A DNA stretch of 64,000 bases, from contig OY735212.1 of the NCBI GenBank assembly GCA_963457665.1, positions 20,004,247 through 20,068,246 of the forward strand, read 5' to 3'. Each line of letters opens with the position of its first letter. The stretch's first letter is position 1. The notes under the pieces were generated by a model, which saw nothing but the letters and a program-made list of their open reading frames with translations, was not told the DNA's origin and did no database searches. Positions 46,660 to 59,240 of this stretch are shown piece by piece. Both the position numbers and the translations under genes were made by a program. The DNA comes from Thysanoteuthis rhombus (Eukaryota; Mollusca; Cephalopoda; Oegopsida; Thysanoteuthidae).

Positions 46660-48640
46660 TGTAGGAACCAACTTTTCAATCAAGTTTGGTTTGCAAGACA
46701 AGCCCATTTGTTAAAGATGGAGGCTGGTTGATTTCGATCAACTGGGATCCAAATTGATTCCTGTTTTATGGTCCTTCACATGTGTATATGCTATCTCGAC
46801 GTCCCTTTCAAATGTTAAGAGGAGAGCTACAGAGTGTCTTGGTTTGAAATTCCATTTTCCTTCAGTTCAGTTCTATAAGCATCAATGGTTGCGGAGTTTG
46901 TCAGCTACTATATGAAGGATAGCTGTAATCTACAACTAAACTTCACAAGAAGTACTTCCTAAAACTTGTTTGAACTCGATAAGATATGAGAATTTCCATT
47001 TGAACCGATAAGATATGAAAATTTCTATCAGAAAAATTTAGCTGCATTCATACACAAATTTTAAACGTTCAAAAATTTACTCATGCACTGATTTCAATAA
47101 GTTTTTAGTATTTATTCAATTTCAAATTATTTTTTTATGAATGGAGTATTTTGTAAAAAGAACCCGAGGAATATTTTTTTTAATTACGACTGCTCTTTAA
47201 TTTTATAATATCTCTATAAAATGGGTGGCAAAAATATTTACACTTCTATATTGGAAGAAATTAGATAATTTGAAATTAATTTCAAACGACTTTTAAAAAA
47301 AAAATTGGCCCCGTATCAGAAAATAGGAAATGCCATAAAAACAAAATATTTTCTGTTTGGAAAGTTTTTCGTTGTTTTTTAAAAAATAAAAATACAATGT
47401 AGACATAGGGTTTTACAAAAAGATATCAGCAGATAATTTTTGGTATATATTTTTTAATTCAATTAAATCAATACTGTTTATGCAACTAAAATGCTTCTAA
47501 ACATCGTTAGTGGTAAAGATCTTTAATTGTAGATAAGTATAAAATTTTACAAAATTCGATGAGATTTCTTTAAAGAATTTTGATTATTTCTTGTCTTTTT
47601 ACAATGCATTTCAGTGAGTATATCAGAAATGAGAAAGTATTGAATATGCGTTGAAAGAAATAGGCGATAGTACCGAAATTTGATTGCGTTTTTGACATTT
47701 CCCATCATCCATTGAGAATTGTGAATTTAAAGCAAAGACGCGCTGAAAGTAGATATGGTACGGGGGAGAGTCGTGAACGTCACGGTAAATAAATGTATTT
47801 TTCACCAAGTTTTCTGTCGAAACTAAGCAATATTTTCCCAAAATCCAGTCAATTAATCATTGAATTAATTAATTTTCTTCGAATAAAATTTCTCTTAGGT
47901 CAATTCGATTTCTGAAAGAATTTTCAAAATTAACTTTTTTTCTAACGACTGATCCATCAATAATGGTGGGATCGATATTTTTGTCATAAACGTAAACACG
48001 ACCTTAGTCTTCTCAAAATCCGCTGTAATGAGGCTAAAGTATTTATCTCTTTTTAACGACTACCTTTGTGCTATTTTCTTGCAATTATTACCTGAACTAA
48101 ACAATCATTTCAAAGGTGATATTTGATTATGTAGCGATTGGCAATTCTATCATCGTTAATTTTGACTAGTTTTTACCTTCATCTTAACTTTCAGTTGCTT
48201 ATTATCGTAAATTAAATCGTATCGTAGCGCCATCAGAAAATAGAGAACGATGAATTTAAGAAAAAATCTGCCATACGTTTCAAAAGAACGTTAAATAAGT
48301 CAATGACCTCGATTCAATTTTTTCACCTTCTTGCTTAAGGCGACTGATTCTAGTAAGTCTTCACCCACCAGACGGAGTTGATTTTTTTTCCTCATAAGAA
48401 AAGGGTTCCCACGCCATAAAAGACTATTCAATTTTCCTTCAATTCATTACTATTTCAGTAATATCCCATGGCATTTCAAAAACGAAACCAAGCCTCACCA
48501 AAACTAACAAAAAGAGAGAAACGGTGCAAGTTTTTTTAGGGTTGGAGGAGACCTTTCTGAGCGAAAACCCGTCAAAATGGCCGACTACTTAAAACATTTA
48601 TCAAAGCAATCACTTTATTAAATGTTTTATTACATAAAAT
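46660..48640 (+). repeat. Segmental repeat, copy 2
   Basis: Collinear with 40419-41555 over 46660-47090 and 48228-48640. The middle (about 47091-48227) has no counterpart in copy 1: it is an AT-rich insertion, or a deletion in copy 1. No coding potential was recognised in it. Confidence 0.82.
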
Positions 48641-49099
48641 TCGTATCAACGTTTCCATTACATGTACTTCACTTTCGTTCTTTATTTGTCACAAATGTTA
48701 TGAATTAAATGTACCTTTCGTTTGATCATTTACGCACTAGTATATGTCTTCTTTTTTTTTACTCCATTCAATCTGTGCGTCTACATTCGGACTTGTCGCA
48801 CATGTTCTTCATCCATCTCCCCTTCCTTTCAACATTTCCATCGACGATCCCGTGGGCCCACAAATACACTGGTCATCCATTCTTCAACGAGAACTCTACA
48901 GAATATATACCGACCATCATTCCAATAACTGATGGCCCTGATAACTATATATCCAGAATCCAAACAATTCCCATGAGCTTGTAAAGAGAAGAGAAGATGC
49001 CTGTTCGGTTTAGAGGGTTATTCCAATACGTAAAAATGAAACAAAAAAAAACTGCCCTTCATTTGATCGCTAAAGCAGTAGTTTTTTTAAGTGGAACCA

Positions 49100-49480
49100 C
49101 TTCGTATCCAAGCCAAACACAGCGAAAACAACGAACATCAGAGAACGTAAATCACCTCGAGAGCCCTGGATCGGATTGTGACGTTGAGTTTGTTTTTAGA
49201 GCTAGTAAGAAAAGCAATATCTTACACTGCTTCAACATCTTCGCGGGTGAAGTCCGCCAACATTTAAACGTCTTACCCGACTCGCGTGCCACGGTAAACG
49301 CCCTGGTGTAGGTATACTCCAAACGTATTTTCCAAGCACGACTGGAAAAGACAAAAACTGTAGTAGCCTTCTACGGCAACAATCGATCGGTACCAGTGCT
49401 TGGAAAGTTCAAAAGTTCCGTAGCAACACTTTATCTCAGGCTACATTCTGTGAAGGAGCAGGTACGGAGAAACTAGTCAT
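49100..49480 (+). mobile_element. Gypsy aspartic-protease relic
   Basis: The forward reading gives HLNVLPDSRATVNALV (about 49260-49308), then in another frame a block KTKTVVAFYGNNRSVPVLGK (about 49350-49408) and FKSSVATLYL. This order (a D-S-G-like active site, then a K-YGN--PVLGKF block) is usual for the protease of Ty3/Gypsy elements. The active-site Gly reads Arg. The frame is broken and no RT follows. Confidence 0.65.
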
Positions 49481-50968
49481 AGATTGGGTAACGTCAGAGA
49501 AATTGAAACAGCTATTGACCCATACCTTGCCAGCAAAACTCCACAAAAGATTCAATATCGGTGGAAAATGCCATAAATTTTGAAAGATCCATGGATGCAC
49601 AACAAAGCAATATCGTTGAGTTCGAGGAAAAAAAAAAAGATCGATTACCTCATCGAAAAATGCATAAAAAACTATCTGGAAAATTCCCAGAAGCAAGCCA
49701 AGCTAATAGAGCCGGGTGAATAGGCAGTAAAAATGTTGCCGAGTACCACCAACAAGAAAACGTGACACAAGTACAACAGGTCCAGTCTGAACTGGGCACA
49801 GAAACAGAAGAAATAAAACTTCGTGAAGAGAACATCGTTTCCCTTGAATAAAATACAGCTCAAGCCAGGAACATCCGAACTAAGATAAACCCGTACTGTT
49901 TTAACCCTCATCGACCTGAATACTTCCTTGGCTGTCATCATCATTAGAGCCTTTGGACTTGGACTTTCAACTCTAATTAAGATAGCTTCAAAATGATATT
50001 CCTCTGCATCTTCATTAAAATCACTATAAAAAATACACGTTCAAACATTTCTCACCCGTCGCCTAAAAATACACATACCAACAACTATCATTGAACTAAA
50101 AGGAAAACGCACGAACATACACGGGCAAATTAATACCATCTCAATACAAATAAAATTCGCATCATTCAAGACATTCTGACCGAAAAATCCACAAATGCAC
50201 ATTAAAAAGAGAAAGAGAGAGAGAAACAACCACAAAAGCTAATCCCAAAGCACCTTAACGGCATAAATGTCTTATCCATAGCGTCAGCTCATACGTGTGT
50301 TAACAGTCTACTAAGGTCTTCGTCAGGCGATCGGGTCGCAGAAATTTATAAGCACAAAAATGATTATGGTATTTATAAAGTTAAACTACATTTAATAAAT
50401 AACTGATAAAATTATATCATATCACTTGCCTAATCCGGTCCTGATAGCAAGCAAGCACTGTAAAAAGATGCATTGGTGGAATTTTATGCCTGGAATTGGT
50501 ACAACTATTCTTGAAAATTAATTATGTGCCTCAGGGTCAAGCCATTAACCGCGAATGGCAAGGATTTCTGTCATTATAGTTAAAAATTAAAACCAATAGA
50601 ATTTCTGTTTTATTGAGATTGATGGCAACTCAGTTCTATCTGTGAGTCAGGGGCTTTTATCTTTAAATGCATTATCTTGTTATAGACAAGGGCTTTTTAT
50701 CTTGCAATTGATAACTATTGCCCTTCGCCGCCTGCCGCAGTTGGATTAACAACTGAAGATCTCAGATAATATTATTTGTACCTTGAGTACCTGACCGCAA
50801 CCAGCAACTTTAAAACGATAAAAGCTATCAGTGAGTCATTTATCACGAAGTAAGAGATACGTTTTGAGCTCACGTTGCTAACTTTAGTACATCTTTGTAT
50901 TGAATGTTTTATAGGTATTATAGTTCCTGAAAGTGTGAAGGAGAGTGGGAATGGTAGTTGTTTCTGTG

Positions 50969-52047
50969 TGTAGCGACAAGATGGCTGTGGTTGCTGAGGA
51001 CAAAGGGATTTATCTCCACGTGCTGTGATTTTACCGCCCCAGGCAGACGTCACAATAAGTGTTGGAGAATTTCAAAAGTTACCGTCTTGTTTCGATATAA
51101 ACATCATGTAACCATTTTGTTTCTTAGTTAGAAAAGAGAATATTCACGCCAACAATGAACATGGACACGGAGATGAAACAGAATTCGTAATCGTGATAAA
51201 AACACATACGGATGTTCAGACAAACAAATAGGGCTTATATTTAACGATTCGACAAACGAGACGTTTATAACAGTACATATAAAGCTGGAAGGAAAGTACG
51301 TGTTAATGCTAATAAGAACGATCGTGATGGAGAAGGTCTGTTCGGATAAGACTACTATATAACCGAGGAAGAATATCGGATCCGTGATAGAATCAGTATA
51401 TAGTTTAACCTTGTAGCGAAATAGAAGAAAAATGTAGAAGATAGCGATCGTGCAGAAGGTTGGGGTTCTGTGCAAGTAGTCGTACTAGTCGTGAGTCAAT
51501 GAAGCAGAGGTAAACCGGAATGCTCTGAATCCGTAAGGCTTGGTACTTCAAAGACCAAGGAATAATTAGGGAGACAGGGTAATCATTGGTATGCCTAACT
51601 GCCAAGTTTAGGTCAATGTACTCCACGTGAATACATGATCACCGAAATTGGGGCTGTTGTGAAGTAAATGCATTGTCATTTCATCTGCAGTAGATGAAGA
51701 GGTGAATACGCGTTTGAGCAAGAGGACCTGCGATTTGTTGCTGAGTGTATGACAGATATTTCAACATCTGTTAAAATGTAAGAAGCAAGGTTCATAACAG
51801 TGCTTGGTCACGGTGGATTACGGTAAGGTCTGAATTGGCCGGGATCCCAGCAAAATAATACCAGTGAGAGAAGGAGAGGAAGTAACCGACTAAGAATGTC
51901 TGGGTTTCAAATTGGCGTTCGAGGGGTTCGTAGTATATAAAGGAAGTGACTTTTTGCGTATGTAGCTAGATTCAAGATTTCGTATCCAAAGCTAATACTT
52001 ATTTATTTTCGTATTAATTTTTTACTAAAAATAAAGGAGTCGCTACA
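50969..52047 (+). mobile_element. LTR-like segment 1 (Gypsy type), possibly solo
   Basis: The 3' end is CGCTACA at 52041-52047, preceded by AATAAAG (52030) and a TATATAAAGG box (51937-51946). Possible 5' ends matching the inverted TGTAGCG are at 50969 and 51412, so the left boundary is uncertain. There is no ORF or primer-binding site to the right. It resembles segment 2 in its 3' 100 bases. Confidence 0.5.
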
Positions 52048-52239
52048 GTTTTACTTGATTTGAAGTTGATCATTATCTGTCCTGTACATCTGAGTTCAAT
52101 CTTTATTATTCTGATTTTATCATTTTGTTCTCAATCAATAATCATTACTTCTAGTCCAGTCAAATTAGAATACAGTGTAGTATTTGCAAATTGATAATAT
52201 ATATATATATATATATCATAAATCATTGGGCATGGGTCC

Positions 52240-52715
52240 ATTCCAAAATTAAATCACGTGAACTATTGCCTACCTTTCTACAAAATTCCATTGGTATTCA
52301 TTGATAACTTTTGGAGACATCGAGTGGATGGATATGAATGAATGAAGAAATGTACGAAAAAATAGCTCTCAATCAAAAACAATTCCTGGATCAGCACCCA
52401 AATTTTATAACTTCTTCCTCATAACATAGCTCAACTTCCCATAAAATTTCCTTAGAATTCATTGAGAACTCTTGGAGACATTGCGTGGACAGACAGGAGC
52501 GAATATAAGAATTTATGAAAAAACGGGAAAATACATCTGAATCGAAACTGATTCCCGGATCAGCCCCAAAATTTGCTTACTTCTTCCTTACTAGGTAGTC
52601 CATTTTTCAACATGATTTCAATAGCATTCTCTGATAACTTTGGGGGCTATCCTATGGATAGACATGGGCAAGTATAGAAATGTAGAAGAAAAAATAAGGG
52701 AAAGTATATATAGAA
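52240..52715 (-). repeat. Three reversed units of the TTTCAATGAAATTTTGTGGAA family
   Basis: Units near 52260, 52430 and 52600, period about 168 bases. Each carries the reversed core (AAAATT-C-TTGGTATTCATTG, AACTTTTGGAGACAT) and a GTGGATGGA / GTGGACAGA phrase. Related to 14020-14700 and 21170-21620. Confidence 0.7.
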
Positions 52716-52871
52716 CCAATCCACCTTCACAAACTGAATCTGACCAGTCACAGCAGAAAGGTTAAGCTTCTTTCTCAAAACACTCAATTGCATTTCTTAT
52801 CGGTCCTTCCCGTTCGGGTGAACTTTTTCTACAATATAAATGTAAATGCAATAGTTTTACCGTTTTTGAGG

Positions 52872-53105
52872 TCAAAGAAAGCTTTCGTTCTCTTGATTCC
52901 ACGGAGGCCTGAAGTTTGCGACTCCTTTTGATTCGTTGATGTCATCATTGGAAACTCCATTTGGTATCAACTGATTACGAATGTTTTGCAATTCATCAAA
53001 GTCAACCTTATCAAGTTGGCATGTTTCTTCTCGGGTCTCTATGTTATCTTCGTATCCGGTCATCTCGTCGACTGACATATCGTCAAAAGCAGCCCATTCG
53101 TACAT
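52872..53105 (-). CDS. Unrecognised acidic 77-aa ORF, possible exon
   Basis: The first ATG is at 53105. The peptide starts MYEWAAFDDMSVDEMTGYED, is rich in Asp, Glu and Asn throughout, and ends FRPPWNQENESFL before a stop at 52874. Base composition is richer in G+C than the surrounding AT-rich DNA, and the residue pattern looks more like an acidic intracellular domain or C-terminal exon than random translation. I do not recognise a family. No good donor is seen before the stop. A weak acceptor (GGAAAG just before the ATG) would make it a terminal exon. No partner exon was found, so it may be a relic. Confidence 0.25.
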   Translation of the reverse strand: MYEWAAFDDMSVDEMTGYEDNIETREETCQLDKVDFDELQNIRNQLIPNGVSNDDINESKGVANFRPPWNQENESFL

Positions 53106-54322
53106 AACCTTTCCGACGAAGTGACGTTTCGCCAACTTGACTTATCGCCAACTTCCGTTTCGTCAAATATTTTTTTGGCGCCATTCAGTGATTAAAAAAG
53201 ATTTTTAAAAAACGCTGAAATTTCTGGAAAATCTTTTTATCTAACATTTTGAATAACAACGCTGTGAGAACAGGATGATAAAACACATATATTACAAAAT
53301 TGAATTCTCGCGAATAATTATATAAATAATCCAGCAGACATCGACCCTGTATTTTTTTTTAATGAATTCGAATCGAAAAAAGAAAAGTTCTCCTTTCTTG
53401 GTGGGGGGGGGATGCTAGAAAAAGTCAAAAGAAAGGAAAATCAAATTTTAATTATTTTTGAACATACGTATATAAATTGTCTGCTCTAAATGTCAACAAG
53501 AGTTACCTTTATTGATTCCTTCAAAATGGCTGAACGAGGCTGAAAGTAGCTCTATTTTTCATCTTTCATTACCAGCTTACTTCATAGTCTGAAAGAGGCT
53601 GGATTTATTCATTTTTTTGTTTCCAGCTGATTATATAGCTACAAATCTTCTGCTTCCAGAAATCTATGAATATACTATTTGAAATTTTATGAATATACCA
53701 GTCAAAATTATATTTTGAGAAAGCTCCTGATGTATTTGGAAGTTTGATTTTCATTTTTTCGAGTGTATTAATCGAACAGTACACTCAAAAAATCATACGA
53801 AGACAGTAACGATGTTTCATTTTTTTTTTTTTTTTTTTCCAAAAAATATAGTTCTTGGTTTTAAACAGATTTCAGACATCCAGGTGGCCATAATTTTACA
53901 TGAATACCCAAATTTTTCCAAAAAATTAAGCAGAATATTGCAATATTTCGAAGTTATTTTTCTATTTACTTTCATTATCGTCAACATCCAACATGCATTC
54001 ACCATAGTTACTTGAGAATTTAGCCAGTAAAACTTTGATATGCAAGTTGTTTGTTTTTTTCTGATTAAGAGCCAATCATTTATTGGAAAATTCCTGTAAG
54101 TTATAGAAGCATGGATCAATCAAGCTTATTCGTAAAGCATGTAGAGTTATGCACTCTCTGGGTGCTTTCTAGGGTAAACAATGAACTCCGTACTGTGTCC
54201 TTGTTCAACACCGAAACAACGTTGACTTGAAATTCACACTGGTCTGAATCATACATTTAGCAAACAAGTTGATATATGTTAGCACCCGGGAGATTCTCTC
54301 TCTTCACATACGGATAGTTCAC

Positions 54323-54370
54323 CTGAAGAAGGTCACAGGATGGACCAATCGAAACGTTGTCTGAACAACA
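54323..54370 (+). repeat. CTGAAGA-hairpin-GAAACGTTGT motif
   Basis: CTGAAGA, a GGTC/GACC hairpin, then GAAACGTTGT and ACAAC. It has the same layout as the body of the SINEs at 3126 and 11765, but without a tRNA head nearby. Confidence 0.5.
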
Positions 54371-54904
54371 AAACGAACAAGAAGAGTGTGTTCAGTTGTC
54401 AGAAAAATACTTTGGGGGCCTGGGTCTATTTACATCTATTGAAAACCTAACACTACCTAATCAGGGTTCCAAGTTCAATGTTAACTAAATGGCAATCTAC
54501 CTGAAGCCACTCTTCATACTGAAACTCTAGTCTCATTATTCCTAGACTAAGATAAGTCACATTTTTTATTTGTCCAAGAGAAGCAAAACACAGCCTCGTT
54601 CTACTCACCGATGTTAAACCTTCAGAGTCTTTATATATATATATATATAATTAACATTTTCATATGCTTTTCATTCTATTAACCTTCATCTTGATATTTT
54701 TATGCTTTTTACTGCAATTCATCTCAGATAAAACAACAAAATTATCTAAATGGAGATATGCAGTGGCATAAAAAATGTTAATAGTGACTTATAATTCTTT
54801 GTCTACTAAGAATAAATAAATTGATAAACTGAGACTGATACTGCACATAAAAAGTCGACGTAAGGGGTGAATTTGAAGCTCAGATTTGGACGGATGATTT
54901 CCAT

Positions 54905-54990
54905 GCCAGTACCCTTAGCTTAGATGGCAAGAGCGGTAGGACGGATATCTAGCCTCTGTTTGGCATAGAGGGACGTGAGTTCTCGTCTCG
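54905..54990 (+). mobile_element. tRNA-like SINE head or tRNA pseudogene
   Basis: TAGCTTAGATGGCAAGAGC serves as an A-box and GAGTTCTCGTCTCGA as a degenerate B-box, with an overlong middle. No acceptor stem is seen, so a working tRNA is not supported. Confidence 0.45.
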
Positions 54991-55679
54991 ATACATAGTG
55001 TTGATTTACTCACGACTTACTTGCGATAAAAAGCAACAAAAATATCAAGTGATAAATAAAAATAAAAAAAGTCCGAATTTTCAAAAAACAAACAAAACTA
55101 TCGAACTCACAAAATGAATGGCCAATTAGCATAAACTTTAATTTTAACTTGAAACTCTCCAAAAGAAGCATCTTGAAATATATTAAAAATACGTTTCCTG
55201 TCTGAACTTGCCTCTTGTTATCAGAAGTTAAAACTGGGATCTTGTTACTCGACACTTGATTGATATCATTTATATTTGAAAAAAAATGTATTTGGAAACA
55301 ATATTTAAACATTGTATTAATGACATTGTTATTCCATCTATGCTGTATTGATATCAATTGTAATTATTGATTTTTTCGTAAAAATATCTTTATTTATTTT
55401 GTCGTTTTCGTTTCTGCTACTCGTCCTATTAATGTGATTTTTCCGATTCCATCTAACAACATTCAACATACATCTTGGAGAAAAAACAGTATACAATTTG
55501 TGTATACAAACACACATAATAGCGATCATATCTATCCAGTATCTAGGGCCTTAAACATTTGCGTCGGTGCATTAAACATCATAATTCTCCTGAAGTGGAG
55601 ACGCTCATGGTTGTGAAACAAAGAACGTGATGAATGGTGCGGGGGAGAGAGATGAGGGATTTGCTCCTCGTGATTTGAC

Positions 55680-56628
55680 TGTAGCGCGCGTGCGACCCTT
55701 GAGATGTGTAGGAGAATTGAGATGTTAGGAGGAGAATGGAATGCACGTGAAGTATGAAGTTGGATGCGCATTGAAACTAAGAAGAAAGAACTCTTACAAG
55801 TATTTTGGCCAGACAAAAAACGTACGTTTAATACAAGAATGAAGATGAAGTATGTGTAAGGATAACATAAATACGATTGATCGTGAGAAGTAATGAGAAG
55901 AGGAGAAATAGCGAAAGGTGGGAGCCTTCTTGTCGTTGATAGTACTGGCGTCGGAGTTGGAGCGGTGTTGTGTGAACGCGTAGATTTTCGTGTTGCTTGG
56001 TTCGCTCCAAGATAATACGTGGAATCCGGGTTCAGTGTGCGAGCCATACTACCAAGTACGTGAGTTAACTTACGGGCTATTCTCTGACGCCGAAAGACTC
56101 TCGACGGACAGACCATGAAAGACAGAGAACATGGAGTTTTATCCATGCATATTTCCCGAAGTAAAGAAGTTTAGGAAAGATTATCGTGACTATCGGATTG
56201 TAAAAAGACCTTGCCATTTCATTCACGAGGGTGGGAGGTGATACGTGTTTAGAGAAAGTGGTGAAGACACAGTGGCATAGCTGCGTAGCTGTGCACATGT
56301 GTGAAGCTCGATATCGATGAAGTGAAATGGGCAAGGTTAGTACAGAGATAGGTCACGGAGGAAGAATGGTTAAGATCGGATTGGCCGGTGGGTCAGCGAA
56401 ATGATAACGATCTCAATGAGAATGAAAGAGAGAGAGAGTAAGAGAGTAGCCGGTCACAAAGGCTGGGGCTAGAAGCGTAACTAGCAAGAGATGCTGGAGC
56501 TAATGAACATTGGACCATGTGCGTCCAAGGGTTTTATAGGGGTCGCCGGGGGAAGTGACATTTTCGATATCTAGATAACAGAAGAGTGTCGTATTTATTT
56601 CTTAGCTAAAACAATAAGGGGTGCTACA
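55680..56628 (+). mobile_element. LTR-like segment 2 (Gypsy type), possibly solo
   Basis: Starts TGTAGC (55680) and ends GCTACA (56628), an inverted hexamer as expected of LTR ends. It has a TTTTATAGG box near 56532 and a purine-rich body without ORFs on the plus strand. The flanks TTGAC and CTCAT do not match, so no target duplication is seen. Minus-strand ORFs at 55532-56334 are shadows of this biased sequence. Confidence 0.5.
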
Positions 56629-56999
56629 CTCATTTACATCTGTTGATAGCACGACATATTCTGGTAATTTATTCTATAATCATTTCTCAGTGTCTTAAAA
56701 CGGATTTTTTTTCGATAACAATCAACTGAAATTAAATTCAAACGAGATTCAAACGTCCCACTCGCAAATTTTACGATCCACAATGGTTAGGCAGAATTTA
56801 AGATGAACTAAAAAAAATGTGTCACTGAGTCTCCCGTTGGAATTACAGCGACGTTATTTTGAGAGTATGGCAAGAGCCAGCGCCGAGATTTACACTATAG
56901 TCATAATCTAAACAGAACCTATTCTCGTAAAACCCAGGAAGAAGTTTTTATAGAATTAAAAAAGTACTTTGAGATATATTAACAAACGCGCCCTGTCTT

Positions 57000-57900
57000 G
57001 ATTTGGTGAAAGCAGGTTATGAATTATATTCTGCAGGCTTACGTGCATACAGGATTTTGGGACCCACGAACAGTAAAACAAAAACGGAATTCTAATGACG
57101 TGTTCAAGTACCATTGAAAGAGAAACCGCAGATAAGGAGTTTCGAAAGGAAAATTCCTGATAAGTGGTCTCTGAAAAGTAAACCACAGATATGGGGTATT
57201 TATAGCAAGGAAACTGTAAATTATATAAATCATATCTTATATCACAAAAATTGATTAAAATGAAGAATAAATGACGTCTGGTAATTGGGGACAATTGATT
57301 GAAGAAGAAAAAAAAGAATTAATAACTTCAGTTAACTTAGGAGAGATAAATTCAATTAAAGGAAAATAAACAAACAAATGACGTAATTTGAGAATTTTCA
57401 CCACGTGATCAACACTTGATGAATTTTTATCAGCTAAAAACAGATAGCTTTCTTTCTAAAATTCCGGTTATTTCCATTACTTATCATTGTAGGCTATTGC
57501 ATGTTAGAATGACTCAATATAGGTAGAAAGCAAGATTAATCAGTGCAGCAGACAACCGAACATATCGACCCAGCCAGCATTATCAAATATTAGCTAGATT
57601 ACCTGGCATTGCCCAGTAAAAAAAATGTGATATATCAATACATGAGAGCAAATAATATTTCAGTGAGATTTCATAAAGCTAAAATACTTCCGATCAGAAA
57701 TAGAGGTTTCATAAAATTAGAGGGAGGTGCTTACATGCAAACCCCCAGCTTCTGTTTCATATCGTGTAATCAAATAAGCGGTTGGGGGACACATCTCCCT
57801 GGTTGGGTCTGCACACACTTCCGGGCAGAAGGGAACAAACGATATCCCTTCATTTTGGTGAAATTCGTTGCTGTCTCCGTTTGATTTATCTTATGGAAAT
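57000..57900. other. Gene-free AT-rich stretch
   Basis: No exon, repeat family or RNA gene recognised. The short ORFs lack family features. Confidence 0.5.
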
Positions 57901-57904
57901 AGTA

Positions 57905-58045
57905 ATTTTGACCATAAATTGACCTGGTTCTAAATTGATCGATGGGAACCTCGGAGATCAGTGGCCTAGCGTATGTTAATCCTGGGGTCAAATCAACTCT
58001 ACAGACAAATTCGTAACCTCTAAAGTGCAGCCATTTGACTTACTA
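57905..58045 (-). repeat. AGGTCA-bearing repeat, single reversed unit
   Basis: TGACCATAAATTGACCTGGT, CTGGGGTCAAATCAAC and GTGCAGCC match the 26.2 kb family in reverse. Confidence 0.6.
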
Positions 58046-58689
58046 TAGGCATAGTGGGAAGAAATCTAACATTCGTTCAATATTATGTGACATAAACAGA
58101 ATCAACGGCGTAACTGAGGGAAAAGGCGAAGAGATTTTATATCACCGCAGGCCCCCTATGGAGAGTGTCATCCTAAAGCTTTACGAATAGCTCACTAACT
58201 GCATTTGTAGCGCAGTTGTGCAATAACAAGTCTTACTAAACGTTGGAGGAGATCCCTCACCATCAGTTATGTCAATGTCTTTTATAATTTTTGTTTTATA
58301 TCCACTCCTAGCCTTGCAAGTATGACAGGTTTCATAAAATCTCACTGAACAAGTGGTTTCCAAGCTTTTCATTACCGAAGACATCGTTTATTTACACGAA
58401 TTTCCATGCGGACATTGGGGTTTTGATAGGTCTGTCTACCCAACAAGTTCACAGACACCAGTCTCTTAACTTCTTGTAATACTTTTGTGGACTCTCAGGG
58501 TCTACGGTCTCCAGATTGAAGACCACAGCACTAAATGTTCAAGGTGGAGCCCTCGAGGAACTAAGCCCGCTGGAGACCCGATTTTTGTAGCTATGCCTGT
58601 CTGCCTTCTTGCATGGCTATGTTGACTTCAGTAAAGCAAATCCCATCTAATGAATAAAATAAGGCATCGATTTTCAAAATGTTTTTTTC

Positions 58690-59240
58690 AGTCAACTCCT
58701 TATTGTTAAAAACTGTCAACCAAAACTGTCAACATAGGTTTCTGTAGTTTAAAGCTGGTCTAGCTGGCTATATATGCATATATGACGCGCACCAATAGAG
58801 TTAGAGACCTGAAAATTCACCTGCTCATCTATTACTTATCATGAACAAAAAACTTTTTTGTCTTATGAAAATTCCTACAACAATAGTTTTTTTTCTATGC
58901 TTACGAGGCTAGAAGAGAATATAATACTAAAATCATTAAAGATACTGACATAATTGACGGGGTGGGGGCTCCTAGAAGGGGTCTCCTCAAACGTTTAGTA
59001 AGACTTGTTATTGTATAATTGGGGTAGAAATGCAATAAGTGAACTAATTTTACATTGTAAGTTTATATTGAATTGATCACTTAGTTCGTGTCCGACAGCA
59101 TTCACGCTTGATTTCTGGAAATTTGGGCTTTTTGTGACAATAGCTGCAAGAGGTAACTTATTCATTGATCATCCCCAACATGATATGCTGCCAAAAGACA
59201 TTGGTTTGTATTGAGTGACTAACCAGACCTATTATACCTT
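58690..59240 (+). repeat. Dispersed repeat Y, long copy
   Basis: Collinear with 12500-12990. A 60250-60370 fragment (reversed) matches its 3' part (GTTAGTCACTCAATA, GCAGCATGCC). Confidence 0.65.

Noticed and set aside
48709..48984. Three overlapping plus-strand ORFs
   Set aside because: There is no family resemblance, signal or splice context; three frames open at once suggests chance.
55532..56334. Minus-strand ORFs of 204, 60 and 85 aa
   Set aside because: They lie within a plus-strand LTR-like segment of biased composition and show no domain.
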